DNA of 64,000 nt from Acanthosepion pharaonis (GCA_903632075.3 CAHIKZ030005491.1:1071001-1135000), one strand, 5' to 3'. Numbered from the stretch's first letter, positions 22,836 through 33,582 are shown. Made by a program: numbers and translations. The notes: a model not told the origin generated them from the letters alone.

Positions 22836-23539
22836 TGAACCTTCATCCAACAGAAAAGCTGAGGATGCTGATCCAAAGAATATGTGAAATTAAGCAAATG
22901 TCAGAGATATTCAGAAAAACGGTTCTTCTAAACCAGTCCTTTATTTTATAAATGGTCATTAATTTCTGACCACAAACAATCCCTTTCATCCTGATTTTCA
23001 GAGGAAATATTTTATTGAATCTTTTACCATCAGATTTTACCATTGTTTTGGATATTTGTATAAATCTTCTTTGCATAAGCGAAAAACAATATTTAACCAC
23101 AAAAATTTTCTATGAATCTTTTTTGTATAAGCCAAAACCAATATTTAACCACAGAACAGCCAGACAAAAAAAAAAAAAAAAAAAAAAAATCAGAATTTTA
23201 ACAGAATCTCTTTCACTAAAAGCATTAGTCTTAATGATGTTTTGGAAAATAATTATGTTATTTCTGAAGCAAAAATAAAATTTATGAATTGATAAATGAC
23301 AATTTAAAAAGAAAAATCGTGATTATATTGTTTGATTTAAAGTTAATTATTTTGCATGAAATTTCTACATTTTAAAGATATGAAGACGGAATGTTCACAT
23401 GACTTACAATATAATTAAGTCATATTTACTTAAAAAAGGAAATAGAAAAGAATTGTGCATAATTATAGATTCAGGGCTGCATAGAAAAATAATTTCTGAG
23501 ATAGAAAAAGAAACAGAAACATAATTCAGCTTTTTTTTT
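22836..23539. other. no gene recognised; A-run
   Basis: AT-rich sequence with a poly(A) run of about 24 at 23166-23189. A phrase about 'gaaaaacaatatttaaccac' recurs at 23080 and 23130 as a short direct repeat of about 55 bp. Confidence 0.5.
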
Positions 23540-24245
23540 CATAAATTCTCATAGTCTTTAATACCACCTCCAAAGTTCTGATTCTAAATATGATTTAATG
23601 GCACATTGACTCCTATATAATGGTCATATTGTGCCAGACAATCTTTTTAATGAGTATCTCATAGTTTTTAATCACATGTCCAAGGTTCTGATTCTAAATA
23701 TGATTTAATGGCACATTGACTCCTATATAATGGTCATGTTTGTGCCAGACAATCTTTTTAATGAGTATCTCATAGTTTTTAATCACATGTCCAAGATTCT
23801 GATTCTAAATATGATTTAATGTCACATTGACTCCTATATAATGGTCATATTGTGCCAGGCAATCTTTTTAAGTAGTATCTCATAGTTTTTAATCACATGT
23901 CCAAGGTTCTGATTCTAAATATGATTTAATAGCACATTGACTCCTATATAATGGTCATATTGTGCCAGGCAATCTTTTTAAGTAGTATCTCATAGTTTTA
24001 ATCACATGTCCAAGGTTCTGATTCTAGATATGTGATTCCTATATAATAGTCATTTAATGCCAAACAATAATTTTTAAATAGATTCTCATAGTCTTGAATC
24101 ACATCTCCAAGATTCTGATTCTAAGTATGATTTTTTGGCACAGTGATTCCTATATAATGGTCATGTAGCAGCAAACAAGGATTATAAGTAGATTCTCATA
24201 GTCTTTAATCATATTTCCAAGGTTCTAATTTTGAATATAGTTTTA
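23540..24245 (+). repeat. 110-bp tandem repeat, about 6.5 units
   Basis: The phrase 'tctcatag' begins units at 23547, 23657, 23768, 23878, 23988, 24084 and 24194, giving a period of 110-111 bp. The unit at 23988 is shortened to 96 by an internal deletion. Units carry 'ccaaggttctgattctaaat' and 'gactcctatataatggtcat'. Central units are nearly identical while outer units have drifted, as expected for array homogenisation. No coding content. Confidence 0.9.
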
Positions 24246-24944
24246 TGGTGTAATGGTTTGCAGTCAAACCCTAATCTAAGAAGGAAAGTAAAAAAATATA
24301 CCTAACCTCTGTGAGTTAAGGGGAAACTGTTTCTCTTGTCTGTATTAGATTTCTATTTGTTAATCTTTTTAGCAAAATCCTCAATGCATATAATCTCTAC
24401 CAAGAAATATCAGGAAGTAAAAGTAAATGCCAACCATATTGCTCCTTTCTGCACAAGAAATACTAAGGAATTATTAGAATCCAGACAGATAATTAGTATT
24501 CATTTTCCATGATTGCAGGAAGCAACAGGAACTTTCCCAGCCAAAAATCTGTTCAGCTTCCAATTTAATTTTGAATAATTACTGATCAGTATGAAGTATT
24601 TGCCAGTTACTTAATGCTTCTTCTCTTATTTATAGAATAAAATTTTGAATCTAAAGTTTGCTTTTTTTTAATTTCCATAACTATTATTATATAATTATAT
24701 AATTATGCTAATATATTCATCTTTAATATTTATATAACTGTGAAGATACATGTTATAACAGATTCAATGAAATAAGCTGAGAGATAAAAAGATAGGTGAG
24801 AGACAAAAAGACAAGCATACCAGTTTTTCACAGTTGATGTGCACCTTTCAAAGAAAACTAGATGGTAAAAAAACCAAAGCTTCATGAACAATAGAAAAGT
24901 TTGGAAATATAAATAAATCTATAAAAATCTACTCTAAAAAAATT
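24246..24944. other. no gene recognised
   Basis: AT-rich sequence with no recognised family. Confidence 0.5.
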
Positions 24945-25270
24945 AATTGATACATTGATTGATTTGATTTTTATGACTTATCAAATCTTTGTAGGTTATC
25001 GAAAGCCATAACATATTTTGGATTGTACGAATATTTTTTTTTTTTTTTGTTATTGAAAAATTTTTGTGAATAACAATTATTTTTCCAGATACAAATCCTG
25101 ATATTTAACCTATAGTTTGGTGTAGGTGATGGATTCATACCTTTCTTAATGGTATTTGTGTGTAAGAGAATGGTACAAATCCAACTGGAATTTGTACTCT
25201 GTTCTCTGATTTCTCATTCTTAGCCACTATACATCACACCACCTGTACATCTACTAATTGATACAAAAGG
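24945..25270 (-). mobile_element. SINE2 copy without 5S head
   Basis: On the minus strand the tRNA-like end (near 25250-25185, with 'gagtacaaattcc'-type B box), the core ('aaggtatgaatccatcacct') and the 3' tail ('tttggataacc'-type, ending in 'atcaatcaatgtatc') are recognisable. A T-run of about 16 at 25037-25052 interrupts the tail. The 5S-like head is missing. Confidence 0.55.
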
Positions 25271-25429
25271 ATTCTTATATAAGAGTCGACCTTGAGACAG
25301 ACTAATCAAAAGCTTATATATCATTGGAAGGTGGTTGCTCTCGCAGTTACCACTTGGGTATATTTTGCAGTATAAAGCTGCATTCCCAAATCGCTTATTG
25401 ATAGTTATATATTTGATTTGGTTTTCCAT

Positions 25430-25690
25430 TTCTCCTAGGCTTCTCCATATCTATATACATCTTGGGTATTCTTGAAACCAATTGGCTACTAGTTGATCAT
25501 TTGCTAATCATTTGCTTTGTATCATTGGACCTACTTTTTTTGCATTCATTATGAGTTCCTAGTCTGAATTTGCCAAATATTTCATCATTGCTCTCCTTGC
25601 CTACTTTGGCATTCAGGTCGCCAACAAGTTTAAATTGGATAAGAGAAGGTAAAAGATTTCTTTTTAAAAGATAATCTGACATTTTATCCT
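25430..25690 (-). mobile_element. RTE-class LINE endonuclease fragment
   Basis: The minus strand encodes FKLVGDLNAKVGKESNDEIFG...RLGTHNE, the end of an AP-type endonuclease domain, where GDFNAKVG is the metal-binding GDxN motif. F has become L in GDLN, but the catalytic D and N are kept. A degraded segment follows. The rest of the element is absent nearby. Confidence 0.65.
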
Positions 25691-26071
25691 ACAATTTTAT
25701 TATCTGTTCTCTCATTCCTGATGATTTTTCCATACTTCTTCAACAAAACAACCTCATAAACTGATGTATCCACTTCCATGCTTCACGATTGGAATGATAT
25801 TGTTTTTTAAATTCTATACTCTGTTCTTATTATTCTTCAAATATAACATTCCTTTGTCAAGTTGTTATTTTATAACTACTTTCTTTTTTTTTCCTTTCTT
25901 TTAAGGAGCTCCCAAAAATATAAATAGAAGATATTAAAAGGAAATGAAAAGAGAAGTGTCATGTTTTTACAAAGTAATTATTATTATGGCCACCAGTTAA
26001 TATAATAGTAGCAACAGACCCATTAAGGTTGACACTACTGAGTGGGAGGTGTTTAGCTAATATAGTGGATA
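25691..26071. other. no gene recognised
   Basis: AT-rich sequence. 25690-25720 repeats a phrase seen at 28250-28290 ('cctacaattttattatctg'), a fragment of the LINE A 3' region. Confidence 0.4.
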
Positions 26072-26190
26072 GCCAATGACATTTCAGGATTAAATTAGCC
26101 AATGACATTTCAGGATTAAATTAGCCAATGACATTTCAGGATTAAATTAGCCAATGACATTTCAGGATTAAATTAGCCAATGACATTTCA
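26072..26190 (+). repeat. 26-bp tandem repeat, 4.5-5 units
   Basis: The unit starting 'gccaatgacatttcaggatt' is repeated at 26-bp steps without visible mismatch through 26170, and a last partial unit ends in 'ttcaggtgc'. The perfect identity implies recent expansion. Confidence 0.95.
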
Positions 26191-26219
26191 GGTGCAAAGT
26201 ATAGACCAAAGTGAAGTTT

Positions 26220-27250
26220 TTTTTATTTGATTTGTTTGTTCAATGGGATATGAACATTTTATGTGTCATTTAATGCTGAAATTTAATTTTCTTGTGAGCC
26301 TTGAAGTAATGAAAATAAGATATTTGTTGTTCTGCTTTCACAATTCACATGGTAGATTATACTCAGCATTTGTGCATATACATAGTTGTGTGGACATAAT
26401 TACTAGAGGCAGTGATATGTGTGTTTTATGTTGTAGTTTTGTTGAAGTTTTATCTTGGAATACAGTTTGATATCTTTAAGAAATTGTATGATATTATATG
26501 GATTAATGTCATGAAAAAATTCTTTAATGTTTGTTGACTGATTTTGTTTAGCGGCATATCAATCTCTATGGGTTATTTAATGCTGAAATCTAAATATTTT
26601 GTATGGAATTTTATGCTTTCAACTAGAGATATTTTGTATATAATTTTCTTGTGGGCATTGAAGTAATAAAAATATGTTATTCTGCTTTCACAATTGAATA
26701 CATGGTAGATGATACTCAGCTTTTGTGCATATACATGGTTGTATAGACATAATTACTAGAGGCAGTGATGTCTGTTTTTTATGTTGTAGTTTTATTGAAG
26801 TTATATTTTGGAATACAGTTTGATTTCTTTAAGAAATTGTCGAATATTATATGAATTAATGTCATGAAAAAGTTCTTTCATGTTGGTTGGTTGATTTAAT
26901 TTTGCAGTATATCAACCTCTCTGGGTCATTTAATGTCAAAATCTTAACATTTTGATCACAATTTTATGGCTTCAATTAAACATATTTTGAGCACAATTAT
27001 ATGCCTTTAACTACAGATAAAATGTGGCCATTTTGCTATACAATGTATTTTTGATAATTCTACTATAAAATGCATTGTTGGTCCTTTTGCTATAAATATA
27101 TATTGCTGGTATTTTTACTATAAAAATGTATTTTTATACTTTCATAGTGTTTTGTTTTTATTTGGGGGTTCACTATTTGCCTATAGCTGAGACCCTAACA
27201 GGTACTACCACCCTGGGTCAAGGTGGACCTGGCAACAATAGCAATTAAGA
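26220..27250 (+). repeat. dispersed repeat Q with internal duplications
   Basis: Two diverged tandem units of about 330-370 bp (26235-26560 and 26565-26935) share 'gcatttgtgcatatacat' and 'gacataattactagaggcag'. Then come 25-30-bp minirepeats of the form 'gctataaatatatattgctgg' (27020-27150) and a conserved end 'gggttcactatttgcc' (27165-27240). The last 300 bp is present in reverse orientation at 44380-45060, where a SINE1 splits it and it borders a Helitron helicase. Confidence 0.7.
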
Positions 27251-27944
27251 TATGGCTCCATACTCTTGAAAACTTTAGTTTAAATTAATCATGATTGTGT
27301 CACCAATTGTTTGTGTCACCAATTTATTTTATAAGTTTCCTACCTCAAGAAGCTCCCAAACATATAAATATGAGATACTAAAGGGAAATAAAAATAGAGG
27401 TACCAAAATATGTTTACCATTTTTATTAACTCTTAAAATGATTCAAAAGAACAATAAAACATGACATAAACATGGTATTGACAATGGGTGAGGGTTGGAC
27501 TCTAGAAGATTACTACCTTTAAGTTAAAGTGAAATTGTCAGTTACCATCTTGGAATATTTTTTGTTTCCTATTGGAGTGACGTTGATGGTGGCATGTCTT
27601 GCTCCAACCTCTTCTCAGGTCTTGACTAATTCTCTAACTGTGCCAAGGGCTCTTATTCATCTTGGTTTTTTGATAACTGTGCCAAGGGTGCTAACTCAGC
27701 TCAGTTTTCTGATCACTGGGAAAGAGGTTCTATCTAAACACCTTGTTACATTCTAAAAGTTCACTTTTTATTTCACTGGAACATCAAACTCTATTCTCAT
27801 ATTCATTCAACTAATATAATACATTTTTAGAAAATACTAAAGCAGTTGGCTTTTTTGTGTTTCTTCAGTAATGTATTTTTATGCAATTCACCTGTGAGAT
27901 ATTTGTTAGTTCAATATCTTATGAATTATAATCTATTAATCTAT
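27251..27944. other. no gene recognised
   Basis: An open frame of 75 codons (27529-27756) contains an internal duplication ('gtgccaagggtgcta') but no recognisable domain. Confidence 0.45.
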
Positions 27945-28320
27945 AAGACTTGTACATCTGTTCCAGCATTCTTAAGATCTGTCTGGATATTTTGTTATAA
28001 ATACTTTCATTACCATTGTTCTGCTAAGCTTTTCTTTTGCATTCCTCATCTTCATGAATTTACATGCAGCACTAGATTGGCAGTTAGGTCTCATCATTTT
28101 ACTGTTAAAATTGCTGTAAGTTCTATTCTAATAGTTTCTTCTCTCATACTTCATGCTTGTAGAACTCTCTTCTGGTTTCCTGTGCTCTTGTCAGCTATAA
28201 CCTTTAAAGTTTTAAATGCAACTTCTATTATCATCATCTTTTCTTTTTGAATCCTACAATTTTATTATCTGTTCTCCTCAACAAAGTTTTTACAGCTTCT
28301 TTCACTCTCAAAATAACTTT
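27945..28320 (+). mobile_element. jockey-like LINE, family A, 3' fragment
   Basis: The plus-strand frame holds degraded forms of the family A C-terminus: FCYKYFHYHCSAKL (normally FYKYFHGNCSEEL), LHEFTCSTRLAVRSHHFTV and VSSLILHACRTLFW (normally SNSFFSRTSHLW). It is 5' truncated, and its 3' tail merges with the next copy. Confidence 0.65.
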
Positions 28321-28389
28321 CGTGATATTTACAATGTCGATCTCTATTAATCATGGAAGAGACCTTTTTCTGCCTTCAATCAGTATGGC

Positions 28390-29035
28390 TGATGCTAACC
28401 TCTAAGAGAGTGACTCATGCTTTCTCAGACTAACATCCTTGGCTTACATGAAGTAGAAAGACTATATTGAGTCCATTGCTATGGCAACTACTAAGAAATG
28501 TTGCTACCATATATGGTCCAATGCTCTTACTATATATTTAGAGATTCTTAATAAAATCCAAAGGAGAATATGCAATATTATTGGTTCTGACCTGGCATCT
28601 CAACTTCAGTCACTTTCCTGCTGCCATAAAGTTACCTCCTTGTGTCTTTTCTAGAAATGCTTTCATGGTAATTGTTTGGATGAGTTCTTTGTTAGAGTAG
28701 TTAGACTTTATGAATTTAAGCACAGTACTAGATTGGTAACAAGGTCCCATCAATTTACAGCTGAGTTGGTTAGATGTAACCATAAGTTCTATGCTAAAAG
28801 TTTCATTTTTCAAACTTCTCACCTGTAGAACTTCTTTTGGCTTCATGCTTTCCAGCTAACTTTGATCTTCAAAAATTTACATGCAATGTCACTTGCTATC
28901 TGTTGTCTTCCTGATTACTTTTCTATTGTTCTTCCTTCTTAATAAGGTTTCTATTTTCTAGTTCTTCTATCTCCAGTAACTCTTTGTGTCTTAGTGGCTT
29001 TACTACCTTGCTTGGGAAGATTTTTTTTAAAAAAG
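28390..29035 (+). mobile_element. jockey-like LINE, family A, C-terminal fragment
   Basis: Plus-strand pieces encode CCYHIWSNA, LEILNKIQRRICNIIGSDLA, QLQSLSCCHKVTSLCLF, KCFHGNCLDEF and VRLYEFKHSTRLVTRSHQFT, then IFKNLHAMSLAI. This is the family A C-terminal order. It ends at the 3' signature 'cttagtggctttactacctt' with an A/T tail near 29035. At least three in-frame stops are visible. Confidence 0.75.
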
Positions 29036-29454
29036 AAGATATTTGTTGAATTAAGTCAACTTTGGCACAAAGCCATATTCCTGAAAAGAATGTCACTACA
29101 ACATAACAGATATTTGCCTTAGTATGGCACAAGTCCGTAACTTTTAGTACTAAGATGTGGAACCCAGCAAATAAGAAACTCATTATCGGAAACTTGAGAA
29201 ACAAGATATTTGTTAAACTCTTTCAAGCTGGGCAGAGAGCCAAATCAATTGAGTGCTTATTGAATAATGACCACTTTACGGTTTGCCAGACTAGAAGCTG
29301 AACCTATTTTTCCATTCCATTAAATTGACTGTCCATGACCCCTATCCTTCTGTGTAAGTAGAGAAAAATAAAAATAATCCAGCCAATTATGACAAAGTCA
29401 ATGATGTCCATATAGCTTTAGTAATCTTTCTTGATATCCAATACTACTTCTTTT
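29036..29454. other. no gene recognised
   Basis: Neither strand shows a recognisable domain. Open frames are short and unassigned. Confidence 0.4.
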
Positions 29455-30115
29455 ATATTTCATGTCTCTTTAGAATGTAGGTGATCATGGCCCGCCGCAT
29501 CTTTCTGTCCCTTGTCGCTATTAGTAAGTTTTGTTATTTCTTCCAAATCCGGTTCTACCATCCATTTACACAAGCTAATAAAGTATCTTATATGCTGCTT
29601 TCCTCTGTCTCTCTTTCTCTCAATCTATCTTGTGAGTATCAGATTTTCCAAGCCCTCATTCCTCATTATATGCCCCAGAAATTTCAACTGCCTCTTCCTG
29701 ATGCTAAGTTTCCTTTTTGTTTCCATTTTTCCAAAACTTTGTTGTTGCTCACATGCACAGTTCATGGTATCTGCAGTTATCTCTCTGTTGAACCACATTT
29801 CTCTTGCTTCGCGTCTCTTCTTCATCTTTGAAGATATTGTCCAGCATTCACTGCCATATAGGAGGACAGATATCATGTAATAGTTCAGTACTCTTTTCTT
29901 TGTTTCTCTTGCTTCACGTCTCTTCTTCATCTTTGAGGAGATTGTCCAGCATTCACTGCCATACAGGAGGACAGATATCACGTAACAGTTCACTAAGAGA
30001 TATCTGATTAGCTGATTAAAAAAGGTGTGAGATGTCACACCTTCTTGTAGTCCCACATCTGAAAATCCTATGATGAGACCTACATACTGGGGAGGATGTG
30101 TCTGCTTCTCCAACA
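29455..30115 (-). mobile_element. RTE-class LINE C-terminus with internal duplication
   Basis: On the minus strand one open frame (30113-29625) encodes VISVLLYGSECWTISSKMKK twice in tandem, with copies at about 29985-29910 and 29890-29815. IRKRQLKFLGHIMRNEGLENL follows, which is the RTE C-terminal zinc-associated region. Below 29625 the frame breaks, but the 3' end continues to about 29460 ('...gcggcgggccatgatcacc'). The duplication of roughly 96 bp is absent from the other RTE copies here. Confidence 0.75.
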
Positions 30116-30159
30116 GACTGGATTTAAAAATGGAAATCTGTTTATTTCAAACCTAAACT

Positions 30160-30276
30160 AGCATGAAACAGACTGTCGCCTCTAAGTGTTGACTTCTATG
30201 TTCACTTTTATATTTACACACGCTCTATCTCTGATATCAAGCACTTTATCCCATAAATATAGCACACCTTAAGATT
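30160..30276. mobile_element. one end of the long-TIR foldback element
   Basis: This 115-bp stretch from 'tagcatgaaacagactgtcg' to 'cataaatatagcacacctta' equals the right outer end found at 34685-34800 and 14030-14125. It sits between two RTE fragments, with RTE sequence resuming abruptly at 30277. This suggests an insertion followed by deletion, or a recombination joint. Confidence 0.7.
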
Positions 30277-30480
30277 TTAGTATCTGTCCTAAATATATGA
30301 AGGTTACCTAGCAGTTCCAACAGATGTTTAGGGTGTACTTTATCAAACGCTTTTGCATAATCTTCAAGATCAGATATGACAAAGCTACAGGTAGAATTGT
30401 TCATTTTCTTAAATTCAGTTCTGAATGACCATGGACTGAGACCAATTAAAGGCCTCACAGCAACAAAATCTGTCTTCTAT
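30277..30480 (-). mobile_element. RTE-class LINE reverse transcriptase fragment
   Basis: The minus strand encodes DYAKAFDKVHPKHLLELLGN, the reverse transcriptase block with the first catalytic aspartate, followed by LHIFRTDTKI. The upstream part drifts out of homology. It is nearly identical at DNA level to 39025-39120, so both are young copies of the same subfamily. Confidence 0.75.
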
Positions 30481-30689
30481 GGCCCATATTGGGGGTAGGG
30501 ATGATTATCATCTCTCAGTTGCATCTCCGTCTTTGGGCAGAGTGCAACTCAGATGTGGGTCTGTCTAGCAGACAGACATAGTTAGGGAAAATAAAAACTG
30601 TGAGGTGCCTGGTGGTACCCCTCCATTGCACTAGATAAAGCGGATTGGTAGTCATACTGATGCCAGTACAACCAACAGTTGTGGAAGCT

Positions 30690-30850
30690 GTGCAATTTTT
30701 TCTACCTGGATCTAGTATATGCATTCAAGCTTCCTTGGTTAAGCCCAACCTTGTGTCACATCTAAGTGGGGAAACCAGGGTAAATAAACTTTTCTTGGCT
30801 CAGATGATTAGGATCAAAGTGTAGTATCTGTTCCTGCAGCCCAAACCAGC
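30690..30850 (+). repeat. dispersed repeat containing U2 snRNA-like segment (second copy)
   Basis: Positions 30812-30833 are identical to 21459-21480 and to the matching stretch of U2 snRNA as I recall it. Upstream 'tcttggctcagat' resembles the U2 'ttggctaagat' with the same short insertion as the other copy. The preceding 'ccttgtgtcacatctaagtg' has a partner at 21552. Confidence 0.6.
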
Positions 30851-31234
30851 CCATGGCTCCAGCTGTTAGCAGCCGTTCCAGCTAGCCAGTCACCCATCAT
30901 CATCTACAGTGTGCCATTGGCCGCCATTTCAGCCATCAGTAGGCCTCTAGCTCCTACCCCTTCAACCATCTCTGGCAGGCCTCCAACTCCAGCCATGCTT
31001 GCCATCAGCAATGATATACAATAAAAGCTTCTTCAAAGCTTTTTATGCCAAAAACAAAAGAATTTATTAACAGTTTTCTTTTTCTCATATTCTTTCATAC
31101 TCAGTCACCCTTACATCTTAGTGGCTTTGTTGCCTTGCTTGGGGTGAAATGATTAAAAAACTTAAGGCCAAAAAAGGTGTTGTTTAAGTGATGCCTTTAA
31201 GTTTCAGTTGATTTAGTGAATGTGTGGCTGATGT
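30851..31234 (+). other. GC-richer stretch, then LINE A 3' tail
   Basis: 30851-31015 is unusually C- and G-rich for the window, with 'cagccatc'-type repeated phrases. No open frame is convincing. 31060-31165 carries the family A 3' signature ('cttagtggctttgttgcctt' and 'gggtgaaatgattaaaaaac'). Confidence 0.5.
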
Positions 31235-31530
31235 AACGTATACTGGCTCAGAATGAGAAAATAAGGAGCCTAGTTCAAATACCAGTCAGATTCATTACAT
31301 TCATGTATGTCCAAATACTGTTGGTAAAGGTATGTTTCCTTCTCCAGGTATGGGTTAAATAGTAGGACTTGTATCTGGAAAAATCATTGTTGTTTTTCTC
31401 AGAAACATTATTAATGCAATATTCACTTGCAAGATAAAAAGTTATTCTCACAACCCAAAATATGTTTTGGCTTCAAATAACTGACAGATGTGGTTGATAC
31501 ACCATAAAAAACAAATCAATTGATCAATTG
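31235..31530 (+). mobile_element. SINE2 copy (plus strand)
   Basis: A tRNA-like start near 31240 ('gatgtaacgtatactggc'), B-box-like 'agttcaaataccagtc', core 'ggtaaaggtatgtttccttc', 'tagtaggacttgtatctgg' and the 3' tail with 'ttctcacaacccaaaatatg' and 'ggcttcaaataactgacag', ending in 'atcaattgatcaattgg'. The 5S-like head is absent. Confidence 0.6.
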
Positions 31531-31844
31531 GTTTAGCTTATGATTAAAAAGATTTGCATTTTCACTCACAAAGAGATATTTTTTATTTTATTTATAAAAA
31601 AAAGCAATGCTGTCAGCTCCTAAAAAATGGAGTGCTGAGCAGAATATTTGCCATGGAAATAGCTACAGACTTGCAATGTTGTTTTAGGAAGCATGTTGCT
31701 CCTCAATAATTATTTCAATGGCTAATGTTCAGTTGAGCACTTCTTTAGTTTCGCTAGTTCAGACCTTTCCATGGAATTGAAATACCATCAATTCCACTCA
31801 GATTTTTCCCCCAAATTGCCACCTATGTTGGCATTTCCCTGAAC
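31531..31844. other. no gene recognised
   Basis: No domain or repeat family is recognised. Confidence 0.4.
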
Positions 31845-32035
31845 ACTGCAATCTTAACCTCTTCAGAGACTAATCAGTATATATCCTCCTTATCCTCATA
31901 ATCTTCACTTGCTATCACTTTCTCTTCCATTCATATCACTTCAGTCATCATTACCATTTTGAATGTTATGCTCTACTTTGAGTGGCTTTTGAGTCTTGTA
32001 TAGGGTGAATTTTAGAATAAAAAAATTGTGCAATA
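31845..32035 (+). mobile_element. jockey-like LINE, family B, 3' tail
   Basis: Ends with 'actttgagtggcttttgagt' and 'cttgtatagggtgaattt', matching the family B terminus at 3285-3345. Upstream 31850-31960 fits the pyrimidine-rich part after the stop codon. Confidence 0.5.
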
Positions 32036-32269
32036 TGACATTCATCAATAATTTTGACAAGGAATACTTCAGAAAAATATACTAAAACAGTAATTATAAC
32101 CAGTAGAGTGCAGAAGTAGGGAGCAGAGGGTACAGCAACCCCTGGACATACATATTGGGAGGGGCATCCAATCAATTTAGTTTATATTGTGATGTCATTT
32201 AACACTCATTGTCACTTTTGTGATGCCAACAAATACTTGTTGTCACTTTCATACTGCTCGTTGTAGTAG
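32036..32269. other. no gene recognised
   Basis: Short unassigned stretch. Confidence 0.3.
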
Positions 32270-32650
32270 AGACTATGTAATTGCAGATACAACGATAGTA
32301 ACGTTGTTGAACAATACTGATGTCAGACTCATTTGAGTAACACTCGTACTAATAGTATTTGCTTGATAAGTCTCACTCAAACAGTAATCTGTATAGTGAA
32401 ATAGTATAAAGAATAGAGTAGAGAATAGCAGTCCATATAGTAATAGAGGATAGAGTAGAAATGCCGAGCTGTATAGTGATAGAGGAGAAATAACGATCAA
32501 TTAGATGTCACGCTACTTTCTATTTATGTGTTTTCTCTATGGACTTGTGGTCTACTTAATTCAATAATGGGATTGCCTGTGTTTATTCACTTGCGATCTA
32601 TGTTCAAACTCAAGTATTGGCAGTCACACCTTATTCCTGTATAACAATTT
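32270..32650 (-). repeat. dispersed repeat, possible solo LTR (reverse copy)
   Basis: Reverse complement partner of 19490-19890, with the same ordered landmarks. Read on the plus strand the segment begins near 'tgtaattgcag' and ends at 'tgtataaca', a TG...CA arrangement compatible with an LTR. No target-site duplication is evident. Confidence 0.4.
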
Positions 32651-32715
32651 AATTTGAATAAAGTGATTATTTCATGTTTCAATTTGAATAAAGTGATTAT
32701 TTTCATGTTTCATCT

Positions 32716-32757
<42 letters not shown>

Positions 32758-32875
32758 GTATATATTACGAAATGGACAAAGTCCGACAATTACTTTAAGA
32801 CATTTTTATGTTTATACATTCTTTTTACAGATACAAATATTTAAGTAAGCTCTGTTTATAATAAACAGTATTAAG
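32651..32875. repeat. (TA)n and half of the 751-1075 palindrome family
   Basis: A 25-bp direct duplication ('tttgaataaagtgatt') at 32656-32700 precedes (TA)n at 32718-32755. The sequence after it ('gaaatggacaaagtccgaca' to 'tgtttataataaacagtatt') matches the right arm, reversed, and the left arm of the palindrome at 751-1075. Confidence 0.65.
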
Positions 32876-32984
32876 CAACATTTACTGGCCTGAATGTCGG
32901 AGGACGAATATTTCTGCTAATGTCAGTCATTTTTAATGAAACTTGTATAAAAGAGGGATTGCTACTGCCAAATACACAATTATA

Positions 32985-33580
32985 TACCAGGTGTAACAGC
33001 AAATTAATGTCCAAATTGTGTAACAGTAAAATTGTCCGATTGTTAGATTAAAGCTTTGAACAATTGTATCTTAGAAATGATTAAATATATCTTACCGGAA
33101 TTTTGTGAGGATTTTATAGCACTGTTGGACTCTACTTTGAACAATAAGTATGTATTTAGGTCTAAGTTGAAATGATGATACTTCTTCCTGTTGTGACCGA
33201 CTGATACAGTTTTCCTTTCTAGTATTCTCTCTTTTTTAAACATATTTACTGTTCTCTTGATGTTTCTTGAATGGACTTTGAAAATGGAGGCCAGACTATG
33301 AATGTTGGTACCTTTGAAGACTTGAATGATATTTTTCCTCTCACCATTGGTAAGTTAGGAAGATAGAGTGCAGGTGACACAAAAAAATTTTAACCTGTTC
33401 TCTTTCTAGTTGAATAAGTCAAAGGATTTTTCAGTGATTCTTACAATGAATAGTGTCACGATGGCTAAATGCCTTATCTGAAAACCTGGAAAAATGATTT
33501 TTTTAGATATTAAACACTTTGTGGGATGGAAATTTTGTGGCTGTTACATGATTTGGACATTTTTGCTGTTACACCAGGTA

Positions 33581-33582
<2 letters not shown>
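32985..33582. mobile_element. decayed Tc1-like DNA transposon with both ends
   Basis: The ends are inverted repeats: 'accaggtgtaacagcaaa' at 32987 and 'tttgctgttacaccaggt' ending near 33580, extended by 'atgtccaaa'/'tttggacat'. TA lies on both sides, the target expected for Tc1/mariner. Inside, the minus strand keeps a short helix-turn-helix-like segment (IIQVFKVPTFIV-type, 33290-33350, frameshifted) but no catalytic domain. It is about 596 bp, so a deletion derivative. Confidence 0.65.

Noticed and set aside
22316..22897. Set of overlapping minus-strand frames as a gene
   Set aside because: They are shadows of a plus-strand LINE C-terminus.
23540..24245. CRISPR-like repeat array
   Set aside because: Units are contiguous 110-bp tandem repeats without unique spacers, in eukaryotic-type sequence.
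27529..27756. 75-codon open frame as a membrane protein
   Set aside because: Hydrophobic by T-richness, with a short internal DNA duplication; no family similarity.
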